Origin: an uncultured Prevotella sp.
GTDB lineage: Bacteria > Bacteroidota > Bacteroidia > Bacteroidales > Bacteroidaceae
Reading direction: 5' to 3'
Assembly (NCBI GenBank): GCA_944320285.1
Contig: CALUGX010000125.1
Location: forward strand, 1 to 41,568
Length of the DNA stretch: 41,568 nucleotides
The position numbers were made by a program, and so were the translations under genes. Shown piece by piece: positions 28,516-37,056 of this stretch. Every line of letters begins with the position of its first letter. Within the stretch, counting starts at the first letter, position 1. Under the pieces are notes generated by a model. It was not told the DNA's origin. It saw nothing but the letters and a program-made list of their open reading frames with translations, and ran no database searches.

Positions 28516-29715
28516 ATGCGTCGGTTATTTTTTTTATTTGCCATTCTACTTTTTTCTTTCACAGTTAATGCCCAGAAGAAAGAAATAAGTCAAGCGCGTT
28601 CGTTGATAAAAAGTCGCAGTAATCTTGAACAAGCCGAAACCTCAATGCGTGAATTGCTCAAGGACACGGCTAACCGCGGGAATATAAAGATATACCAAAC
28701 TTTGGCTGACGCAGTGCAGGTACAGTATGAAGTGATAAATGAGAAATTATATCTGAAGGAACAGTTTGACACTGCTGCCCTTTTTACTACGGCGCGTAAG
28801 ATGTTCTTGGTATATGAATGTCTTGATAGTATTGATATAAGGCCTGACAAGAAAGGCAGGATAAAGCCGAAGTTTAGAAAAAAAAATGCAGAGTTCTTGT
28901 CGAAATACAGACAAAATTTATACAACGGCGGTATGTATTTCATCAAAAAACGTGATTACGACAAGGCTTATAGTATGATGGACGTTTACATTGACTGTCG
29001 GCATCAGCCGTTGTTTGAAGGGGTGGTGTTTGACGATTCTTTGTCGTTGGCTGCTGCGTTCTGGGCCGTTTACAGTGGGCACAAGTTGGGACGGCCTGAC
29101 AGTACGTTGAAATATTCAAGTATGGCGTTGTCCGGCAAGAAGTACAGAAGGCGCACGTTGGTTTATATGTCAGGGGCATATTTGCAGAAGGGTGACACCT
29201 TGGGATATGTCAATACTTTGCGCCAAGGTTTTAACGAGAATAAGACATCAAGGTATTTTTTTACAAGGCTGATGGATTATTATAACAATTTAGGTACTCT
29301 TGATTCTGCGATGGTTATAGTAAATTCTGCTCTTGAAGCAGATGAAGACAATGCGTTGTTTTTATTTGCCAAAAGCAATATATTGCTGAATGAAGGCGAT
29401 TATAAAGGTTGTATCTCAATAAGCGACACCCTTATAGCACGAAATGACACCTTGGCGGATGTTTATTTAAACGCCGGTGTGTCATATATCAATATGGCTT
29501 TGGCTCTTGAAAAAGATGTGAAGAACCGAAAGAAAAACTCAAGATTGATTTTGGAATATTATAAGAAGGCACTGCCATATATGGAGAAATACAGAGTGAT
29601 GAAACCTGATGATAAAATCAGGTGGGCACCATCATTATATAATATATATTTGAAACTGAATATGGGGAAGAAATTTGAGGAAATAAGTGACGTGTTGAAA
29701 AAAATGAGAAATTGA
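28516..29715 (+). CDS. Exported tetratricopeptide-repeat protein (second paralog)
   Basis: I start this gene at the ATG at 28516 because it gives a clean signal peptide (MRRLFFLFAILLFSFTVNAQ). The open frame extends 30 nt further upstream to a TTG, which would add an odd second hydrophobic leader. The mature part is helical with degenerate TPR units, for example LFLFAKSNILLNEGDYKGCI and VYLNAGVSYINMALALEKD. It shares PDKKGRIKPKFRKKNAE with the first paralog, and the two are otherwise only loosely alike. It ends in a basic tail (KKFEEISDVLKKMRN). Function is unknown. Location next to the paralog and gyrA suggests a gene duplication. Confidence 0.82.
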   Translation: MRRLFFLFAILLFSFTVNAQKKEISQARSLIKSRSNLEQAETSMRELLKDTANRGNIKIYQTLADAVQVQYEVINEKLYLKEQFDTAALFTTARKMFLVYECLDSIDIRPDKKGRIKPKFRKKNAEFLSKYRQNLYNGGMYFIKKRDYDKAYSMMDVYIDCRHQPLFEGVVFDDSLSLAAAFWAVYSGHKLGRPDSTLKYSSMALSGKKYRRRTLVYMSGAYLQKGDTLGYVNTLRQGFNENKTSRYFFTRLMDYYNNLGTLDSAMVIVNSALEADEDNALFLFAKSNILLNEGDYKGCISISDTLIARNDTLADVYLNAGVSYINMALALEKDVKNRKKNSRLILEYYKKALPYMEKYRVMKPDDKIRWAPSLYNIYLKLNMGKKFEEISDVLKKMRN

Positions 29716-29748
29716 CAACAAATCCCATCTATAAATAATGTTATTTAT

Positions 29749-29779
29749 TTTGACGATACTTTTTTTTGAGTTATCTTTG
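29749..29779 (+). promoter_or_regulatory. Promoter of the six-gene cluster
   Basis: TTTG (29749-29752) and TATCTTTG (29772-29779) are exactly 19 nt apart, a textbook Bacteroidetes promoter. The first gene begins at 29859, leaving an untranslated leader of about 70 nt. Confidence 0.8.
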
Positions 29780-29858
29780 CAAGGATAAAGGGTAATCCAC
29801 GCTTTAAATCTAATGAATGTAGGCGAGAACCTTCATTATAAAAATAAACTTTACGTGT

Positions 29859-31160
29859 ATGAATCTTAAAGTTCGATTGTCAATAATGAACTTCCTTGAG
29901 TTCGCAGTGTGGGGGGCGTACCTTACTTGTATGGGCAATTACTTGGGACGGGCCGGAATGGGTGCTGAGATCGCTTGGTTTTATGCAATACAAGGGATTG
30001 TTTCCATTTTTATGCCTACGATAATGGGAATTGTCGCTGACAAATACGTGCAACCACAACGTTTGTTGGGTTTATGCCATTTGTTTGCGGGGTTGGGTAT
30101 GGTTGCGTTGTTTATTGCAGGAATAGGCTGTGAACAGCCAAACAAGGCATTGTTTATCTCGTTATACACGTTTAGTGTGGCTTTTTATATGCCTACGTTG
30201 GCTTTGTCTAATACGACGGCTTTTACGATATTGAAGAAACATGGTTTAGATACGGTTAAGGATTTTCCGCCGATACGTGTATTCGGGACAGTTGGATTTA
30301 TAGTGGTTATGTGGTTTGTAAATTGTGCGGTTATAGATGATGGAGGATTTTATCTAACACTTGGTGAGAATGCGCACAAGTTCCAATACACATATATGCA
30401 GTTCCTTGTGTCAGGAATGCTTAGTTTCCTGTTGTTCTTTTATTGTTTCACATTGCCTCATTGTGAAATAAGCAAGAAACAGGCACGTTCCCTGTATGAG
30501 ACGCTTGGCTTGGATGCCTTCAAGTTGTTCAAGGAGCGTCGTATGGCATTGTTTTTTGTTTTTTCCATGTTGTTGGGGATGCTGCTTCAAATAACAAATG
30601 GTTATGCAACTCCGTTTATCACAAGTTTCAAGGGCGTGCCAGAAATGGCTGATACTTTTGGGGCGAACAATGCAACAATGCTGGTGTCTTTGTCACAAAT
30701 AGCAGAGGCTTTGGGCATCTTGCTCATACCGTTTTTCATGAAGCGTTATGGAATAAAGATTGTGATGCTGATAGCTATGTTTGCTTGGGTTTTGCGCTTT
30801 TTCTTTTTCGGGATTGGCTCGCCTTCGTTTCCGGGGGTGACATTGCTTGTTTTGTCGTGTTTGGTTTATGGTGTGGCATTTGACTTTTTCAATGTGTCAG
30901 GCGGCCTGTATGTTGATAGCGAATGTGCACCGAACATCCGCGCGTCTGCTCAAGGACTGTTCATGCTGATGACAAACGGATTGGGCGCAGCAATAGGAAC
31001 ACTCTCGGCCGGAGCTGTTATAAACCACTATTGTTATTGGGAAAACGGCTTTTTACTTGGTGACTGGCAGACGTGCTGGTTTATATTTGCCGGTTACGCA
31101 TTACTTATTGCAGTCGCTTTTGCAATAATTTTCAAGTCTCCTAAAGCCAATCGAGTATGA
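29859..31160 (+). CDS. MFS nucleoside permease (NupG / nucleoside-H+ symporter family)
   Basis: This 433-residue, 12-helix inner-membrane protein resembles the nucleoside:H+ symporters of the Nuc_H_symport family. The N-terminal signature MNFLEFAVWGAYLTCMGNYL and the internal GIVADKYVQPQRLLG (the helix 2/3 loop with an acidic residue) are typical, as is the C-terminal SGGLYVDSECAPNIRASAQGLFM. The cargo is probably a nucleoside, inferred from the family only. It heads a tight run of six same-strand genes behind a consensus promoter. Its stop overlaps the start of the next gene (ATGA), which implies translational coupling. Confidence 0.85.
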   Translation: MNLKVRLSIMNFLEFAVWGAYLTCMGNYLGRAGMGAEIAWFYAIQGIVSIFMPTIMGIVADKYVQPQRLLGLCHLFAGLGMVALFIAGIGCEQPNKALFISLYTFSVAFYMPTLALSNTTAFTILKKHGLDTVKDFPPIRVFGTVGFIVVMWFVNCAVIDDGGFYLTLGENAHKFQYTYMQFLVSGMLSFLLFFYCFTLPHCEISKKQARSLYETLGLDAFKLFKERRMALFFVFSMLLGMLLQITNGYATPFITSFKGVPEMADTFGANNATMLVSLSQIAEALGILLIPFFMKRYGIKIVMLIAMFAWVLRFFFFGIGSPSFPGVTLLVLSCLVYGVAFDFFNVSGGLYVDSECAPNIRASAQGLFMLMTNGLGAAIGTLSAGAVINHYCYWENGFLLGDWQTCWFIFAGYALLIAVAFAIIFKSPKANRV

Positions 31161-31741
31161 GTCTAAAGTTTGATTGTATGAATAAAGAACGGTTGATTTT
31201 CAAAGGCGTGTCAGAGATTGTTGGGACTGAAGACCTTGGCTTGTTGATTTTAACAGATGAAGCAAAGGTGCGACAGATAACAATCGTTTGTGACAAGGCT
31301 ATGGCTGTTCAGTTGGAACTTAGGATTAAGAAAATTCCAATAACGAAGATAATGCTTCCAGAAGTTCTTTGTAGTTTGTTGAAACAAAATACAGAAATGG
31401 ATTTTGAAATCATCATAGATGATATTGTTGACGGCCAGTATCGGACGATACTCTATAACAAAAGTACGGCAGAACCTACCCTTATAAGGGCTTCAGATGG
31501 TGTGCTGCTTTCATTGGTGGGCAATATCCCGTTGTTTATTGAAACCGGCCTAATGCGGCGTCAGTCCGTTATGTATAGAGAAAATTCAAAAGGCGTGTCA
31601 TTGCCGGTCAATACAATAAGTGACAAAATGTTGCAAGCAGCCTTGGATAAGGCCATTGCAGATGAGAATTACGAACTTGCGTCACATCTCCGTGACGAGA
31701 AGAAACGTAGAAACAAACGAAGTGAGAAAACCGACAATTAG
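31157..31741 (+). CDS. Bifunctional nuclease (DUF151/BFN) domain protein with a UVR motif
   Basis: This 194-residue protein has a BFN domain at about residues 9-145 (FKGVSEIVGTEDLGLLILTD, then LEIRIKKIPITKIMLPEVL-like core). A C-terminal UvrB/UvrC-type helix follows (MLQAALDKAIADENYELASHLRDEKKRR). Family members have reported RNase/DNase activity. The UVR motif in UvrBC partners mediates protein contacts, and in Clp-adaptor proteins it mediates McsB/ClpC contacts. The ATG at 31157 overlaps the upstream stop; a downstream ATG at 31178 is an alternative start matching some homologs better. It is followed by rsmE after 9 nt. Confidence 0.85.
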   Translation: MSLKFDCMNKERLIFKGVSEIVGTEDLGLLILTDEAKVRQITIVCDKAMAVQLELRIKKIPITKIMLPEVLCSLLKQNTEMDFEIIIDDIVDGQYRTILYNKSTAEPTLIRASDGVLLSLVGNIPLFIETGLMRRQSVMYRENSKGVSLPVNTISDKMLQAALDKAIADENYELASHLRDEKKRRNKRSEKTDN

Positions 31742-31750
31742 AAGTTTACT

Positions 31751-32482
31751 ATGAAAGAAATGAGATTTTTTTATGTACCTTCAGCTCCCGATATGACAGA
31801 GTTGCCTATGGATGAGGCTATGCACGCTTTGAGGGTTCTGCGCTTGAAGAGTGGGGATGAGATGTTTTTGATGGATGGTGAAGGTAATTTCTATCGTGCT
31901 GAAGTTACAATAGCGGCTACAAAGCGTTGTATGTATGAAATCAAGGAAACGTTGCCGCAGGTGAAATCATGGAACGGAAATATACATATAGCCATTGCAC
32001 CGACAAAAGTTATGGATCGCATAGAATGGTTTTGCGAGAAAGCCACCGAGGTTGGCATAGACGAAATAACATTCTTGAATTGTAAAAACTCCGAACGCAA
32101 AGTGATGCGCACAGTGCGCTTGGATAAGATTGTGGTTTCGGCAGTGAAACAAAGCCATAAGCCTTGGAAGCCGGTTTTGAATGCCATGATGTCTTTTAAG
32201 GATTTTGTGACAACGCCGCGTAATGGACGTAAATACATAGCACATTGTTATGAAGAAATAGAGCGTAAAGATTTTTTCGGTGACGTTTACAAGTTAGCTG
32301 ATATTGACGGTGGTGATGATGTTACTGTCTTAATAGGTCCTGAGGGCGATTTTTCAATAGATGAAGTAAAGTTAGCTGTTGATAACGGTTTCGAGCCGGT
32401 GACTTTAGGTGCAAGTCGTTTGCGCACAGAGACTGCGGCTTTGTATGCAACTATGATGGCTCAGCTTGCGTTGCGTAAGTAA
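31751..32482 (+). CDS. rsmE: 16S rRNA (uracil1498-N3)-methyltransferase
   Basis: RsmE methylates U1498 in helix 44 of 16S rRNA using SAM. The 243-residue length is typical. An N-terminal PUA-like domain (residues 1-70, with HALRVLRLKSGDEMFLMDG) is followed by a SPOUT methyltransferase fold. The SAM-binding knot motifs LIGPEGDFSIDEV at about residues 193-205 and TLGASRLRTETAALYA near 218-233 are present. It lies inside the six-gene run with gaps of 9 nt before and 51 nt after. Confidence 0.96.
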   Translation: MKEMRFFYVPSAPDMTELPMDEAMHALRVLRLKSGDEMFLMDGEGNFYRAEVTIAATKRCMYEIKETLPQVKSWNGNIHIAIAPTKVMDRIEWFCEKATEVGIDEITFLNCKNSERKVMRTVRLDKIVVSAVKQSHKPWKPVLNAMMSFKDFVTTPRNGRKYIAHCYEEIERKDFFGDVYKLADIDGGDDVTVLIGPEGDFSIDEVKLAVDNGFEPVTLGASRLRTETAALYATMMAQLALRK

Positions 32483-32533
32483 AAGCCCGTACTTTATGTT
32501 TGATTGTTTCTCTATTCATTAAAAATTGATATA

Positions 32534-33898
32534 ATGGGAGTTATGGTTTTGAAAAGAGCGTTCTTTTATATTTTTTTACTTCCGTTTGTTCTTTTGTTGC
32601 CGTCATGTTCGGATAAAGATCACATCGATGTAATACCTGCGAACAGTATAGCCGTAGCGTCAATTGATGCACGGCAGGTGTTTGGCGACAACCTTGAAAA
32701 TGTGTTAGGTGATGTTCTGAAATCAGGTGAAGTAATTGATTGTGGCATAGATTGGACTGTAAGACTCTATGCGTTTGAAACTGTTGACGGGAGTGTCGGA
32801 TTGTCTGCAAAAGTCTCGGACGATAGTAAATTAACCGATTGGTTGAACGGATTGTCTGAAAATGGGTATTGCACGAAGGTTTCTAAGGACGGTGATTTTT
32901 GTTTTACAGTAATGCAAGAGGCGTGGGTGATAGGTTTCTCATCTGATGCAATGCTTGCTTTTGGCCCGGTTCTACCTGCAGCACAAGTTGAAATCAAGCG
33001 TAAAATAGCAGATTATTTAGGGCAAGACAGTGACAACAGCATAAAGAGTTCACCGTTGTTTGGCAGGCTCGACAGTTTGAGCGGCCCTCTCACACTTGTG
33101 GCCCAGGCCGCAGCATTGCCGGAAAAGTTTGCCGCGCCTTTCATGCTTGGTGTACCGAAAGACGCCGACGCATCACAGGTCATGATTGCAGCGGCAATCA
33201 ATTCGGATGCCAAGGACTGTGTTGTGATTAACGGTGAGACCTTTTCATTGAATAACGAAATAGATGATGCACTGAAACATTCTCGTCAAGTTTATCGCCC
33301 GATAACGCAAAAGTATCTTGAAAAGATGCCGGTTGATGCTGCTTGTGGGGTATTCATGAATGTTGATGGGGCGCAATTTATCAATCAGCTGCATTCAAAC
33401 AAGACCTTCCAGGCTATATTGGCCGGTGCCAATATGGCCATAGACATGGATAATATTATTAAAAGCATTGACGGCGATGTGGCCGTCATTTCACATGACT
33501 TGTCTTCAAAGATGAAAGGGCTTGAGATGTATGCTGTGCTGAAGGACAAAAAAATCTTGGGAGACGTAAACTATTGGAAACAGTCTTGTCCGCCGGGTAG
33601 TAAGATTACCGACAAGGGCAAGGACGCATATTGTTACACCAATGGTGAATTGACATACTTTTTCGGCGTGACGCCTGATATGCAGTTTTATATGGGGAAT
33701 GCAGAGAATACGGCAGATATTCTTTTAAACAACACAGGCAAGCGTTTGCCTGTCAATGTCGTTTCTTGGGTTAAAGGCAGCCGTTTGGCATTGGTTCTCA
33801 ACGTTGAAGCATTGTTTGGCGTTAGTGGTGACAGCAGCGGACGTTTCGTCAAGTCTTTGTTCGGAGGTGCAAAGACCGTTTTATATATCATGAAATAG
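32534..33898 (+). CDS. DUF4836-like lipoprotein
   Basis: I choose the ATG at 32534 over a TTG 30 nt upstream. A second ATG at 32543 is also possible. The N-terminus is a lipoprotein signal with lipobox LPSC (hydrophobic run, then C at about residue 26). The mature sequence begins with a polar spacer followed by VIPANSIAVASIDARQVFGD, typical of the DUF4836 family of Bacteroidetes lipoproteins of unknown function. It reads as a long alpha/beta protein of about 430 mature residues. The ABC ATPase gene starts 3 nt after its stop, so the lipoprotein and the transporter probably work together. Confidence 0.8.
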   Translation: MGVMVLKRAFFYIFLLPFVLLLPSCSDKDHIDVIPANSIAVASIDARQVFGDNLENVLGDVLKSGEVIDCGIDWTVRLYAFETVDGSVGLSAKVSDDSKLTDWLNGLSENGYCTKVSKDGDFCFTVMQEAWVIGFSSDAMLAFGPVLPAAQVEIKRKIADYLGQDSDNSIKSSPLFGRLDSLSGPLTLVAQAAALPEKFAAPFMLGVPKDADASQVMIAAAINSDAKDCVVINGETFSLNNEIDDALKHSRQVYRPITQKYLEKMPVDAACGVFMNVDGAQFINQLHSNKTFQAILAGANMAIDMDNIIKSIDGDVAVISHDLSSKMKGLEMYAVLKDKKILGDVNYWKQSCPPGSKITDKGKDAYCYTNGELTYFFGVTPDMQFYMGNAENTADILLNNTGKRLPVNVVSWVKGSRLALVLNVEALFGVSGDSSGRFVKSLFGGAKTVLYIMK

Positions 33899-33901
33899 GC
33901 G

Positions 33902-34546
33902 ATGGAAAAGATAGAGTTTCATAAAGTCGTGCCTGACATATTTTCTGGCCGTAGCGACCTTCATTCTGACATTTGGGGCAAGGACGTGTTATTCAGGAAA
34001 GGCCATTTGTATCTTATTGAGGCCGATAGTGGAAAAGGCAAGAGCACATTTTGTAGTTATGTTCTCGGTTATCGTCACGATTATTCAGGGGTAGTGGCTT
34101 TTGACGGCGACGATACAAGGCGGTTGAAGGTTGCCGGTTGGGTGGATTTGCGAAGGTCCCATCTTAGCTATCTGTTCCAGGAACTCCGCCTATTCACCGA
34201 GTTGACGGCTTATGAGAATGTTGAAATCAAGAATAAATTGACAGGTTTTAAGACCAAGGCGCAAATCGAGGAATGGTTCGGGCTGTTGGGTATAAGTGAC
34301 AAGCTGAATACAAAGCTCGGCCATTTATCTTTTGGCCAGCAGCAGCGCGTCGCCATGATGCGTGCTCTTGTGCAGCCGTTCGACTTCCTGCTTGCCGACG
34401 AACCTGTCAGTCATCTCGATGACGCCAATTCGCGCGTCATGGGCGAGCTTATGATGAGTGAGGCCAATGCTCAGGGGGCAGGTGTTATTGTCACAAGCAT
34501 AGGTAAGCATATTGATTTTGATTACGAAAAAGTTTTCAGATTATGA
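33902..34546 (+). CDS. ABC transporter ATP-binding protein (LolD/MacB-like)
   Basis: The 214-residue nucleotide-binding protein has a Walker A of the form ADSGKGKST at about residue 40 (Ala replaces the first Gly). A Q-loop region (YLFQELRLFTELTAYENVE), the signature LSFGQQQRVAMMRAL, Walker B FLLADEP and D-loop SHLD are all in place. The position of the H-loop histidine, in GVIVTSIGKHID, is occupied by Ser: T-S instead of the usual T-H. The start is 3 nt after the lipoprotein stop and the stop overlaps the permease start (ATGA), so it is translationally coupled to both. It probably energises the FtsX-like permease. Confidence 0.9.
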   Translation: MEKIEFHKVVPDIFSGRSDLHSDIWGKDVLFRKGHLYLIEADSGKGKSTFCSYVLGYRHDYSGVVAFDGDDTRRLKVAGWVDLRRSHLSYLFQELRLFTELTAYENVEIKNKLTGFKTKAQIEEWFGLLGISDKLNTKLGHLSFGQQQRVAMMRALVQPFDFLLADEPVSHLDDANSRVMGELMMSEANAQGAGVIVTSIGKHIDFDYEKVFRL

Positions 34547-35745
34547 CATTGGTTTGGAAGTTGTTACGCCGGCATATCTGCATACCGCAATTTGCAGGAT
34601 TTGCATTTGCCAATCTCTTTGGTATGGCGATTGTGCTTCTTGGTTATCAGTTTTACCGTGACGTTCTGCCCGTATTTACGTCGCCGGATAGTTTCATGAA
34701 GTCAAATTACGTCATCTTGAGTAAAAAGATTGGCGCGGGGAGCACGCTTTCCGGGCGTACAAATTCGTTTACAGGTGCAGAGATTGACAATTTGGCAAAC
34801 CAGGAATTTGTCGGTAAAATAGGGCGTTTCACGTCTACTGAATATCGGGTTGACGCCAAGATGGGCATCAATGGTCAGCCGTTAATTGACTCCGAATTGT
34901 TTTTCGAGAGTGTGCCCGACGGTTTCGTCGATACCTCGTCAGAAGCCTGGAAGTACGAGGCTGGCAGCCGTGAGGTGCCTATAATCCTGCCCAGAACATA
35001 TATTAATATGTATAATTTCGGCTTTGCCCAGTCGCATTCTTTGCCTAAGATAAGTGAAGGGTTGGTAGGTATGATAGATTTTCATATTTTCATTCACGGC
35101 AACGGTCGCAGTGATAACTTCAATGGGCGCGTCATAGGCTTTTCAAATAGGCTCAATACAATACTCGTGCCCCAGTCATTCATGGACTGGAGCAATTCGG
35201 TGTACGCCCCAGGCAGGTCGTCACAGCCAACGAGACTTATCGTCGAGATGACTAATCCCGGCGACGAGAATATCGCCAAATATCTTGATAGCAGGGGCAT
35301 AGAGGTTGACGATGACAAGTTGCAGGCCGAGAAAACCACGTATTTTCTGCGCATGATGGTTTCCGTTGTCATGATTGTAGGTGGCGTGATAAGCGTCTTG
35401 AGCTTCTACATATTGATGCTGAGTATATATCTCTTGGTACAGAAGAACACTACGAAGTTAGAAAACCTTATGCTCATAGGTTACAGTCCGTTGCGTGTTG
35501 CCGTGCCATACGTCGTGCTCACCCTTTGTCTTAACGTCCTCGTGCTTGTTGTTGCGCTTGTGGCAGTGTCATTGGTACGTAATGTTTACATGGACGTCAT
35601 TATTACCCTGTTCCCGCAGATGGCGGCAGGCTCGTTGCTTCCGTCCGTCGGTCTCGGCCTGCTGCTGTTCGCGCTCGTGTCTTTGGCTAACCTTTTTGCC
35701 ATTCATCGCAAGATGATGCGCATATGGTATCGCAAGGATGAATAG
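34543..35745 (+). CDS. FtsX/MacB-like ABC transporter permease
   Basis: This 400-residue protein has the four-helix layout of FtsX/MacB/LolC permeases. Helix 1 is at about residues 13-35, a periplasmic domain of about 230 residues follows, and three helices lie in the C-terminal 140 residues (FLRMMVSVVMIVGGVISVLSF, VVLTLCLNVLVLVVALVAV, LGLLLFALVSLANLFA). No catalytic residues are expected. It overlaps the ATPase by 4 nt. The terminator 37 nt downstream closes the six-gene run. This family works in extracytoplasmic lipoprotein or peptide export or as mechanotransmitters; the substrate here is unknown. Confidence 0.82.
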   Translation: MTLVWKLLRRHICIPQFAGFAFANLFGMAIVLLGYQFYRDVLPVFTSPDSFMKSNYVILSKKIGAGSTLSGRTNSFTGAEIDNLANQEFVGKIGRFTSTEYRVDAKMGINGQPLIDSELFFESVPDGFVDTSSEAWKYEAGSREVPIILPRTYINMYNFGFAQSHSLPKISEGLVGMIDFHIFIHGNGRSDNFNGRVIGFSNRLNTILVPQSFMDWSNSVYAPGRSSQPTRLIVEMTNPGDENIAKYLDSRGIEVDDDKLQAEKTTYFLRMMVSVVMIVGGVISVLSFYILMLSIYLLVQKNTTKLENLMLIGYSPLRVAVPYVVLTLCLNVLVLVVALVAVSLVRNVYMDVIITLFPQMAAGSLLPSVGLGLLLFALVSLANLFAIHRKMMRIWYRKDE

Positions 35746-35781
35746 TCTTCTGTCAAGTTGCTGATTGTCTGCCGGTTATTG

Positions 35782-35818
35782 AAAGTGCATCTCTCGCAAT
35801 CCGAAAGATGCACTTTTT
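35782..35818. terminator. Bidirectional terminator between the permease and aroB
   Basis: AAAGTGCATCT (35782-35792) pairs perfectly with AGATGCACTTT (35806-35816), with a 13-nt loop, followed by further T. It serves the six-gene run on the plus strand and may help end aroB on the minus strand. Confidence 0.85.
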
Positions 35819-35854
35819 GTTTGCAGATATGTCTTTTTGATGCCTGTTTTATGC

Positions 35855-36907
35855 TTAGCATCCCTCACGGAAGAAGTCGAGGGCTTCCGTCAGTTCATAT
35901 TTTGTTACGGTCTGGTTGATACGTATGTCGCCAACGCCGCCAAGGAGCGTGAAGTTTATTTCTCCGGCGGTGTTCTTCTTGTCGTGCTTCATCAGGGCTG
36001 TGAGTGCGGGATAGTCCTTGCAGGTGATGGTGAACGGCTCATAGTTTTCCTTGATGTACGTAACGGTTTGCCGCATTTTGTCAGTAGGGAAACCGCATTT
36101 TATGCAGCTTAAGTAAAGTTCACACACAAGGCCGAACGCCACTGCGTAACCGTGGGGCAGGGGATTATCCGTTGTGAACGAGAATGACTCGAAGGCATGG
36201 CCTACGGTGTGGCCTAGGTTGAGAGCTTTCCTTATGCCCGCTTCGTAGGGGTCGGCCTCCACGATGTGCTCCTTTACCTTAATGCTGTCGGCCACCATGC
36301 GTTGCAGTTTGTCAAGGTCCGGGTGCAGGATGTCGTAATTGACAAGCTCCGCCCACATTCTTTCATCGCTTATCAGCCCGTGTTTCAGCATTTCGGCATA
36401 TCCGGAGCGCAGTTCGGTCGTGTCGAGGGTTTTTAGGAAAGCAGTGCTTATTATAACATATTTTGCGTCGTTGAACACGCCGATTTCATTTTTCAGTCCG
36501 TTGAAATTGATGCCTGTCTTGCCGCCCACGGAGGCGTCAACCATCGCCAGCAGCGTGGTGGGTATGTTTACGAAGTTGATGCCGCGCTTGAATGTCGAGG
36601 CTGCAAAGCCCCCAAGGTCTGTCACCATGCCGCCGCCGATGTTGATGATGCACGAGTGGCGTGTTGCCCCGCTGTTGCTCAGCTCTTTCCATACACAGGC
36701 TAAGGAGTCGAGTGTCTTATTCGTGTCAGTGGGTTTTATTGATATTGTCTTAGCGTTTTCCAAGCAAGGCGTGTCGCTAATCAGAGGCAGGCATAGCCGC
36801 TCCGTTGTTTCGTCGGCTATGATATATGTACGGTCGTGTTCACACGCCGCCACAGCTTTCTCAATGTCCTTCTTGATGTTTTGTGAGATGATTATTCTTT
36901 GTTCCAT
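35855..36907 (-). CDS. aroB: 3-dehydroquinate synthase
   Basis: AroB converts DAHP to 3-dehydroquinate, the second step of the shikimate pathway, using NAD and zinc. The 350-residue protein has the NAD-binding segment IINIGGGMVTDLGGFAA. The conserved FVNIPTTLLAMVDASVGGKTGIN follows. The metal-ligand regions are SGYAEMLKHG, LNLGHTVGHAFE and LPHGYAVAFG, carrying the Glu and two His that bind zinc. It is monocistronic on the minus strand between two plus-strand genes, with a -7 box upstream. No other shikimate gene is in the window. Confidence 0.97.
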   Translation of the reverse strand: MEQRIIISQNIKKDIEKAVAACEHDRTYIIADETTERLCLPLISDTPCLENAKTISIKPTDTNKTLDSLACVWKELSNSGATRHSCIINIGGGMVTDLGGFAASTFKRGINFVNIPTTLLAMVDASVGGKTGINFNGLKNEIGVFNDAKYVIISTAFLKTLDTTELRSGYAEMLKHGLISDERMWAELVNYDILHPDLDKLQRMVADSIKVKEHIVEADPYEAGIRKALNLGHTVGHAFESFSFTTDNPLPHGYAVAFGLVCELYLSCIKCGFPTDKMRQTVTYIKENYEPFTITCKDYPALTALMKHDKKNTAGEINFTLLGGVGDIRINQTVTKYELTEALDFFREGC

Positions 36908-36935
36908 ATAAGTTTAAAAATGATGAATGTTGTTG

Positions 36936-36943
36936 CAAAAGTA
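36936..36943 (-). promoter_or_regulatory. -7 box of aroB
   Basis: Read on the minus strand, 36943-36936 is TACTTTTG, a match to TAnnTTTG, 29 nt before the ATG at 36907. TTTTG further upstream (36962-36958) is only 14 nt away, shorter than the usual spacing. Confidence 0.5.
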
Positions 36944-37056
36944 GTTATTTCCGCCGACAAAAGATGCTGTTTTATATAATTTATTGTCAAAGTGATTAAA
37001 CCGTGACGTCTGGAAAAAGTCTAAAAGATAAAAATCAGAAAATATAGTTTGGTAAA

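Noticed and set aside
32504-32533. TTG start for the DUF4836-like gene
   Set aside because: The extra ten residues precede the true lipoprotein signal. An ATG at 32534 gives a normal lipobox-bearing leader.
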